From contig GG745335.1 in the NCBI GenBank assembly GCA_000151295.1, positions 677,147-699,877 of the forward strand: a DNA stretch of 22,731 bases, written 5' to 3'. Both the position numbers and the translations under genes were made by a program. This document shows positions 16,707 to 22,731 of this stretch, in pieces. Source of the DNA: Allomyces macrogynus ATCC 38327 (taxonomy: Eukaryota > Blastocladiomycota > Blastocladiomycetes > Blastocladiales > Blastocladiaceae). Under the pieces are notes generated by a model. The model did no database searches and was not told the origin of the DNA. It saw only the letters and a program-made list of their open reading frames with translations. Every line of letters begins with the position of its first letter. The stretch's first letter is position 1.

Positions 16707-18954
16707 TTACCGCCACGACGACGTGGCCGAGGCCGTCGCGGCAGCCGTCGACGCATGCGCGGCCGTCGGCGACATGAGCGCCGCATCCAGCGCCTCCATC
16801 GAGAAAATCGCCTCTTCCTCGAGGAGCACCGCCGAATCGGACTTGCGCAGTTCGCCAGGGGAAGCCGATACGCCCGGGTAGTACGCCGCCGGTGCCGCGT
16901 GGGACATGGACGCCGGCACGCGCCGCTGCGACGAGAACCGCAGCTGCTCGGTCGGCGTGAGCAGGTCGCTCAGCGAGGACGGCAGAATCGAGTGCATGGC
17001 ACGTCATCCTCGTCGTCGTTCTGCTCGGTCGGCGCGGGCAATCGTCCGAGAACCGCCGGTCGAGCGCGGTGTGAGGCATCTGGTGATGGTGGTGGTCGCT
17101 ACCGCGGCGCCGGTCCGTCGGGAACGCGTCGTCCTGGAACGAAAAGGACCCGTAGCTGAGCCCGAGACCCGTCGCGAACCCGGCCGAGTAGGACGCTGAA
17201 ACCGGGCCCGTGCCCGGCGGGAGCGGCGAGGCGGGAGGCGGTGGAAGCGCGCCGAAACTTGCGGGCGGGAGCATCCGCGACGACGTCGACGGGTACCCGT
17301 GGTGCGGCGACGGCGGCGGGAGCGGCATGTCACGCGTGCCGTGCAGCCGGGCCATATCGAGCGCGTCCGGGCGCGCGGGGGACGACGTCGAGTAGGGCGA
17401 CCACGGGTTGGGAGATGTCAGCGACGCTGACAGCGACGAGCTAAGCGGCGGAAGGGCAGCTGTCGAGACGGACAGAGACAAACCCGGGCCCGCGGACGAT
17501 GTCGGGGTCGGGAGAGGAGGCAGTGGGGACCACGGCGCACCGCCGGCGCCGTTCGCACGGTGCAGGGACGACGTGCTGAGCAATGGCTTGGCAGAGGCCG
17601 ACCCGCGGAAGCCCGAGAGACCCGCGTACGAGGCCGAAAGCGTCGAGGCGCGACGCATGCGCGCGGGCGACCGGGCCGAGGGCGACGGCAGGTCTTGGTG
17701 GTGATGGTGCCCGCCATGGCTGTTGCTCAGCGCCGAGGCGGCCGTCAGCGACAAGCGGAACGACCGGTGCTGCAGCGGCGACGGCACGGGCGACCGCGGC
17801 GGTGCGACCGAAGACGAGTAGCTCGGCAAGTGCTGCTGCTGGTGGTTCTGTTGCTGCTGGAGTGGCTGCTGCTGCTGCTGCTGATTCTGGCTCTGCTGCT
17901 GCTGTTGATGATGCTGCATCTGTTGCACAAACGACGTATTGGGCACGGGCGGGGGCGAGAGCAACGCCTCAAGTGCCGCGGCCGCCGCGGCCGCCGACGA
18001 CGGCGCGCTCCCGCTGCCGTTCCCGCTTCCACTCCCTGCACTCCCAACACCGTTCCCCAACGCCGCGCCAAATCCAGCCAACATCGCCGGCGGCCCGAGA
18101 TGCGCAAGCGCACACTTAGTGCCAAACTTGCATGCGCCCTTGGCGTGGTACTTGCAAATCGCCGGCGATGCCATCGGGTCGCGCGTGTGCGAGAACGAGC
18201 AGTTTGTACCCGCCGAGCACAGCCCGGCCTTGTAGAACTTGCACGGGATATGCTGCGTTGGCGACCGTGCGGGCACAGCCGACGCGAGCGACAGTGGTGT
18301 GATGGGTGCGAGCGTGCGGGACGTGCCGTTGGTCTCGTGCGTCGTACCGCCGTTGCCGCTGTCGTTGGGCGACGCCGGGGCACGGAGCGCGGCATGCATC
18401 GACGAGTGCTTGAGCGCGCCGGCGCGCGCGTTCGCCTCGGCGCGGGCCAGCGGCGGCGGGGCACGCGCAGATGGGTCGCGTGCGAGACCAGAAGCGGTCA
18501 CGTTTGCATAGACGGGCTGCGGCGGAGTGTGCAGGGCGAGCAGCTGGTGTTGGAACGGCGCAAGCGCCGCGGCGGCGGCCGATGGCATGGCAGAGGCGGC
18601 GGTCGGGAGCACGGTGGCCGTGGACTGCGGCGCAGTAGAAGCAGCGTTGTCGTCGTTGTCGTACGAAGTGGGCGATGGGAGCACAGGAGAAATGGCGAGT
18701 GTTGGTACAGACACGGCAGAAGCCGCACGCGAGTCGGCGGTCGCAAGCACGGCCACGTTGGCGCCGGTGGCCGAGCGCGCAGGCAGCGTCGGCGTCATGT
18801 CTTGCAATGCGCCGGCAGCGTCGGCGGTGCTGGTGCTGGTGCTGGTGCTGGTGCTGGTGCTGGTGCTGGTGCTGGCGCTTGGTGTCGGTTTCGCTCGGAT
18901 GGGAGAACGGCAAGGCGACGGGAACCGACAGTGGGTGGCCGAAACCGAAAGCAT
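16707..18954 (-). CDS. Tandem CCCH zinc-finger protein (fungal Lee1/Cps3-like)
   Basis: Putative RNA- or DNA-binding protein of about 747 residues in one exon. Two C-x7-C-x5-C-x3-H fingers sit at about residues 238-256 (CKFYKAGLCSAGTNCSFSH) and 267-285 (CKYHAKGACKFGTKCALAH). This close pair is typical of fungal Lee1/Cps3-type and makorin-like proteins; no RING is present, which argues against makorin. The rest is low complexity: an (S-T)8 run near the N-terminus, polyalanine, a Gln/His-rich stretch after the fingers and long Ser/Pro-rich text. The C-terminus carries ILPSSLSDLLTPTEQLRFSS and LLEEEAIFSMEALD, a pattern I associate with this fungal family. Start: first ATG after an in-frame stop. 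The frame is broken near 17000-17047, where two single bases seem missing, so the C-terminal 96 residues lie in another frame. Confidence 0.82.
16997..17048 (-). other. Frame break(s) in the CCCH gene
   Basis: Text moves from one frame (TALDRRFSDD) to a second (LPAPTEQNDDEDDVP) and then to a third (MHSILPSSLSDLLTP). Two missing bases, near 17042-17047 and 16998-17002, would join all three. One extra base near 17000 would also reach the last frame but would lose the acidic middle piece. A spliced alternative fails because the third frame has a TGA directly upstream with no AG after it. Confidence 0.6.
17825..17930 (-). repeat. CAG-rich polyglutamine/histidine tract in the CCCH gene
   Basis: Repeated CTG/TTG triplets on the plus strand encode runs of up to six Gln with interspersed His, just after the zinc fingers. 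It is a disordered region and probably length-variable. Confidence 0.8.
18826..18873 (-). repeat. (GGTGCT)8 hexanucleotide repeat coding (Ser-Thr)8
   Basis: Eight perfect 6-nt units occupy 18826-18873. On the minus strand they read AGCACC, giving eight Ser-Thr dipeptides at the N-terminus of the CCCH protein. Because the unit is six bases, length changes keep the frame. Confidence 0.95.
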
Positions 18955-19288
18955 GGAAGTCGGGCGGTTGGTTGTGCGGGACGGTCACCCCACGTGCAGC
19001 CATGTGCAAATCACGGCCTTGACCATGCGGTGATGTGATGCTCGCGAGACGGCTGGGAGACGCTTGGCTACACGCACTTCCCTAAACAACAGAACACAGC
19101 GGCCCACCGGCGCCGCGCCTCCCTTCCACGACTTCTCGATCAGCTGCCGCGGCGCGGCGGCGTGGGTCCTCCTCACTCCTCCTCGCGATATCAAACTGCG
19201 GCACAGGGCCGGCTCTGGCAGACCCGGCAGCGATCGCCTGCCCTGGGCCACCATCACGACTCCATCAACGCCGCGACCATCCACCACC
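18955..19288. promoter_or_regulatory. Divergent spacer between the CCCH gene and LYC1
   Basis: These 334 bp separate two start codons pointing away from each other and so should contain both promoters. No clear TATA or CCAAT box was seen. Confidence 0.45.
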
Positions 19289-20577
19289 ATGACCAAGGAA
19301 CTAGCCTCCGAGCACGGCATCCCGCTCAGCGACCTCGCACCCGTGCATGCCCGCGTCCTGTGCTAACCGCGCGTCGTGGCCCGCGATGGTTCAGCAACGG
19401 TTCTTGTTCGCGCAACCGTGGCCCAGCACTTGGCCGCGACCAGGCTCCAGCGCGTGTTACAGGCAGTACTGCCAGAAAAGAGTAAAAAGTTGACGACACA
19501 ATGCTTGTCCACCCTGTAGCGCCGTCGAATGGGGCGTCATGAGCGGCCTCAACGAGGACGAGTATGCTGACCGCGAATGAACGCGCTGCAATCGACCGAA
19601 GACTCGCGCAATGGGGCTACTCGTGCCAGCAACCGAGTGCGATCAAGAATATCCAACCATTTTGGCATCGTGTGAATTATTTCATCGGACTGGCCAGCTG
19701 GGAGAGCGAGGTTTGTGTTGATTTGTGCCTTGTTCCCACTATGCATCACGCACACTGAGTCTCATTCATTTCGCTCGACCGTAACAGAGGTGGACGTGTA
19801 GGTCCTGACGACCGTCTACGTCCCGCAACCGCACCGCGGCAAGGGATACGCCAAGAACCTATCGATCCAGGTGCGCAATCACTTGATCGCAACCAACCCG
19901 GACCTTGGCGTGTCAATCCTCTTTTCCGACGTTGGGCCATACCTGTGTACGTTCTCGTCTCCCTCCTGTCATCCATGATCGAATGTTGATCTCAACTGAT
20001 TCCCATTCCAGACGCCAAGCTCGGCTGGCAAGTCTACCCATCCACCAGCTTCGAATTCCGCGTCCCGCTTACCACAGACGTCCTACCGCCAACGCTCCCG
20101 AAAGGCGCCGAGTACCTCAATACGACTCTGGCGATGACCCTCGTCCACGCCGAACCTCCCGCGCTTGCCATCGACCTATCCACAGGCCGCGCTGTGTTCA
20201 CCCTCCCATTCACGCCTGCACGACTCGCATGGCACGAAGCGCACCGGCACTTCTATTACACCCACCTCGGCGCGTCGCGACCCGACCGCCGCTCCGCGCT
20301 CGCGCCGTATGGGACCGACACGGTCGGGGCGCGGATCGGCGATGCGCATATCGCGTGGTTCCACCACCCGTCGTTGGGCGGTGATGGTCGTGGCACGCTG
20401 TTTGTCTTGCACGTACACGCCGACTCGGTGGATGTGGCCGCCGCGTTGCTCCGGATTGCGGCGGAGCACGCGGTGTTTTGTGGGCTGGGGGTGGTCGAGG
20501 TGCATTGCGCGGACGAGTCGGTACTGGCGGGGGAGCGGGGCGAAGAGCTTTCGCGCGTGGTGGAGAAGGATGGGTAG
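19289..20577 (+). CDS. LYC1: LYC1-like lysine N-acetyltransferase (GNAT), N-terminal half disrupted; possible pseudogene
   Basis: LYC1 acetylates lysine at N6 with acetyl-CoA in fungal lysine catabolism. The C-terminal part is intact: the acetyl-CoA motif VPQPHRGKGYAKN, SILFSDVGPYLYAKLGWQVY spliced over a 65-nt intron (19947-20011, GTACGT), then about 190 residues to TAG at 20577. N-terminal family motifs are recognisable but scattered: ATVLVRATVAQHLAATRLQ (about 19395-19451), AVEWGVMSGLNEDEYADRE (about 19521-19577), and PATECDQEYPTILASCELFH (about 19627-19686). Joining them meets a TAA at 19364, an exon-phase mismatch at the probable intron 19466-19519, a TGA at 19578 cured by one added base, a compensating extra G in 19613-19616, and a TAG at 19799 after the intron 19711-19787. 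That is denser damage than in any neighbour. ATG at 19289 is in frame with the first motif, but the start is uncertain. Confidence 0.7.
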
Positions 20578-20812
20578 GTGAACAACGTGCCGCGACACGA
20601 CAGTTTGAGCAGTTTGCTGCTCTGGCGCGATGGGAAAGTAGTCGAGGACCCACAGAGCGAGGTGGCCTGGTACGGCAACGAAAAGTCTTCATGGAGTTGA
20701 ACGTGAGCGAAAATTGAGTAGACGGCGCGCGTGTTGCGTTCTCCGGGTGGACAACAATCAATCTCTAATTTTCTTTCCAATCAAGTATCTAAAACGCTCG
20801 CGCATCCACCAG
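20578..20812. other. Convergent 3' ends of LYC1 and the phosphatase gene
   Basis: This short spacer holds the two 3' UTRs. The last part (20745-20790) is A/T-rich compared with the rest of the window. No gene was seen. Confidence 0.5.
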
Positions 20813-22460
20813 CTACATCATCGTCGACCTGGTCGCCCGCGGCAACGACCGCGACGCCATCGCCTGGACCCCGGCACCCATCCCGACCGCCAAGAACCCC
20901 ATCGCGCCAGGATCCAGCAACGACGGCCGCCGGCCCATCACGGGCGCCGCCACCACCGGCGTCGGCGACGGCGATGACGGTCCCGGCACCGACGCATCCA
21001 CCGACATTCTCTTGCCCGATCCCATCACGGGCGCCGCCACGGCGACTCTCGTTCCTCCGACACCGCCGCCGGGCATCATTAACTCACTCGCCGTCGCCGC
21101 TGACGCACGCCGCGGAATCGCCATGGTTCCATTCAACCTGACCGCGAGCCACGGTGTGGGTAACGCCGGGGCCACAATGACCGACGCCGCCTCGGCTGAT
21201 AGCCCGACCACGCCGACGTGCACCGGCTTGAGCGGGTCCGCAATCACCGGTGCCGTAAACAGGTCCCCCGGCGCTTTCTTGGTCCCAGTCAGCACCGACG
21301 GTGGAACGGCGGCCACGACCGTCGCCGAATCGAGCGACGACGACGCGAGCGAGCAGTTGGATGTCATGTCGCTAGCGGGAGGTGCGATGACTACCGGGGC
21401 GGGAGCGGCCGCAGCGGCGCGCGCGGCACGGTCGCGCATGTAGATGTAGTACTCGAGCAGGAATTCTTCCTGCACGTCGGTCTCGACAGCGCGTGGGGAT
21501 CGCCGACGGCGGACGGTTTGGATTGCGCGGTCGTCGTTGGCCGACCAGCCGTAGCGCATCAGGTAGGCGCAGGTGATGAGGGAGGCGCGGCCGATACCTA
21601 GTTAGCGGGAGGAGAGGGTCAGTCACGTGGCGAAAAAGAGATAGGAGGGGACAATGGAGGACGGACCAGCACGGCAATGCACAAGAACGTGGTTTCCGCT
21701 CGTCAGGTGCTGGTGCATGGCTTCGAGCGCCGGTTCGAGGTCGCGGCCGTGCGCGGGCGCACAGCCGTCCACCATGGGGGTTCTGTGCCAGGTGGAGAAG
21801 GTAGACGCAGTCGATGTTAGCCAAAGGAGTAGGTTGTGCAGGATAAGTGAGTGATAGGACGCGTACCGAATCACGTCCAGGTTGAGTTTACTGGCCATGG
21901 CCGAATACCTTGACCACGGCACACCGAGATGGTCCAGCTCGTCATCATAAAGACAACTAAATCCGACACGGGTTCAACATGAGCATCCGTGACTGTGCCG
22001 CTGCTGCTTTGGCTAAGTTACGAACCACACCAGGGCCCTAATGCCCATCATGGCCATACGCGTCATGTCGACCTCGAGGTCGCGCGCGAGCCCCACGTCC
22101 TGCTTGCCCGGGCAAGACGCAATAGCCAGGTTCCCGTGCACGGGCGGCAAGACGACCTGCGGCGACGACCCCAGCACATCCGTGTCGACTTGGTCGAGCA
22201 AGTCGACCAACGAACGCGGTGCCGTCGTGCCAATCTTTGTGAATGGGTGCGCCGCGGCCAGTATCGCATGCAGGGCGAGCGGGTCGGGTGGTGGCGCAGA
22301 AAGAACATGCTTTGGGAAGACCCACGAAACTAATGAGAGGCGTGAGTCCAGGCTGCGCGAGCATGTACGACAACGAGAGCCAGAGCGAACCTTGAATGGG
22401 GTGTGTCACAGACGTGCGCACGGCCGTGACGGGCCGGCCTGGAGTCAGCGGCGTTGCCAT
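20813..22460 (-). CDS. Dual-specificity phosphatase, CDKN3/KAP-like
   Basis: Cysteine phosphatase resembling CDK-inhibitor-3 type enzymes, which act on phosphothreonine of CDKs; the substrate here is not known. Five exons (22460-22391, 22329-22029, 21956-21867, 21782-21667, 21597-20813; introns 61, 72, 84 and 69 nt) give 453 residues with all phases closing. Order: RTSVTHPIQVSWVFP across intron 1; NLAIASCPGKQDVGLARDLE, the CPGK segment typical of this family; GIRALVCLYDDELDHLGVP across intron 2; the general-acid region PMVDGCAPAHG; and the P-loop VHCRAGIGRASL, split by intron 4 after HCRAG. C-x5-R is complete, but the residue after Arg is Ala where Ser/Thr is usual. The catalytic part ends near EEFLLEYYIYMRDRA. 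About 200 residues of Ala/Pro/Ser-rich tail follow, with two A-A-P-V-M-G repeats and an RRPS basophilic-kinase-like site. Confidence 0.87.
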
Positions 22461-22731
22461 GGTGATGCGCGACGGGAAAAACCCAGCGGGATGCCGGATG
22501 GGGGGCGGGACGGGTTCGGGGGGCAGTGTTAAGGAAGATGTGGAGAAATGGTTTCGGAGCCAGTGTGGGTCTATCCGAACGTATATAAATGCATTGCGGA
22601 CTAACGATGAGCCGTAAGGATGATGAGCGAGAAGTGAAGGGGAGGAGGCAGGGGGTGGAAGAGTAAGTGGAATAGCAGGTTGGGTGGTAGTGAGGGGTTG
22701 ATTGCGTGTTGTGCAGACAGGAGCTGAGACC
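22461..22731. promoter_or_regulatory. Upstream region of the phosphatase gene, window edge
   Basis: On the minus strand a TTTATATA element at about 22589-22582 lies roughly 122 nt upstream of the phosphatase ATG and is the best TATA candidate. The remaining 140 nt to the window edge are purine-rich on the plus strand. No coding frame can be supported. Confidence 0.5.

Noticed and set aside
1034..17048. Programmed ribosomal frameshifting as the cause of the frame breaks
   Set aside because: The breaks lie in unrelated contexts, go in both directions and have no shared slippery sequence. Sequence error is more economical.
16194..17159. Plus-strand open frame of 321 residues
   Set aside because: Extremely Arg/Lys-rich in the purine tract between two convergent genes, then antisense to the conserved end of the CCCH gene.
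17560..19038. Plus-strand open frame of 492 residues
   Set aside because: Antisense to the CCCH gene, including its two zinc fingers. The Arg-rich text and Gly-Ala repeat are shadows of Ser/Pro codons and the GGTGCT repeat.
19564..19758. Open frame of 64 residues as the real LYC1 middle exon
   Set aside because: It can be joined in phase to VLTTVYVPQPHRGKG, but its text shows no LYC1 similarity, while the neighbouring frame contains TILASCELFHRTG, the expected family motif.
1..22731. A gene cluster or new multi-gene system
   Set aside because: The genes belong to unrelated core processes, lie on both strands with normal spacing, and include no transport, regulatory or mobile components that would suggest a functional cassette.

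Overview
The window is nuclear DNA from a GC-rich, intron-containing eukaryote, most probably a fungus. The evidence is a divergent H2B/H2A histone pair, a fungal-type LYC1 lysine acetyltransferase, a secreted tyrosinase and a Zip3/RNF212-type RING protein. Introns are small (53-102 nt). An early-diverging or otherwise atypical lineage is possible but is only a guess. No mobile element, CRISPR array, rRNA or tRNA gene was found by eye.

Layout, left to right. 1-639: no supportable gene. 640-1051 (-): histone H2B. 1052-1508: shared divergent promoter. 1509-1913 (+): histone H2A. 2721-6252 (-): SEC24C/D-class COPII cargo adaptor, six exons. 6980-8862 (-): secreted tyrosinase, seven exons including a 9-nt microexon. 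9351-10537 (-): Zip3/RNF212/HEI10-like RING protein, three exons. 11086-13275 (+): checkpoint kinase CHK1, seven exons. 13730-16112 (+): UTP15, three exons. 16707-18954 (-): tandem CCCH zinc-finger protein. 19289-20577 (+): LYC1-like acetyltransferase whose N-terminal half is disrupted. 20813-22460 (-): CDKN3-like dual-specificity phosphatase, five exons. Exon structures were rebuilt by hand from GT/AG sites, reading phase and family motifs. For tyrosinase, the RING gene, UTP15 and the phosphatase every phase closes to a whole number of codons.

The genes are mostly unrelated housekeeping genes: chromatin, secretion, rRNA processing, cell-cycle checkpoint and phosphatase. They do not form an evident cluster or new defence or biosynthetic system. 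H2A/H2B is a true co-regulated pair. CHK1 and the meiotic-type RING gene share a divergent promoter, but a functional link is conjecture.

The most notable observations are the WAL-coding 9-nt microexon in the tyrosinase copper-B region, a 5' splice-site preference for C at +4 (20 of 27 introns, no GTAAGT), an SQ/TQ cluster in the CHK1 tail, single-base frame breaks in several conserved genes, and the heavier damage in LYC1. The scattered frame breaks may be sequence or assembly errors, so they should be checked before any biological reading.
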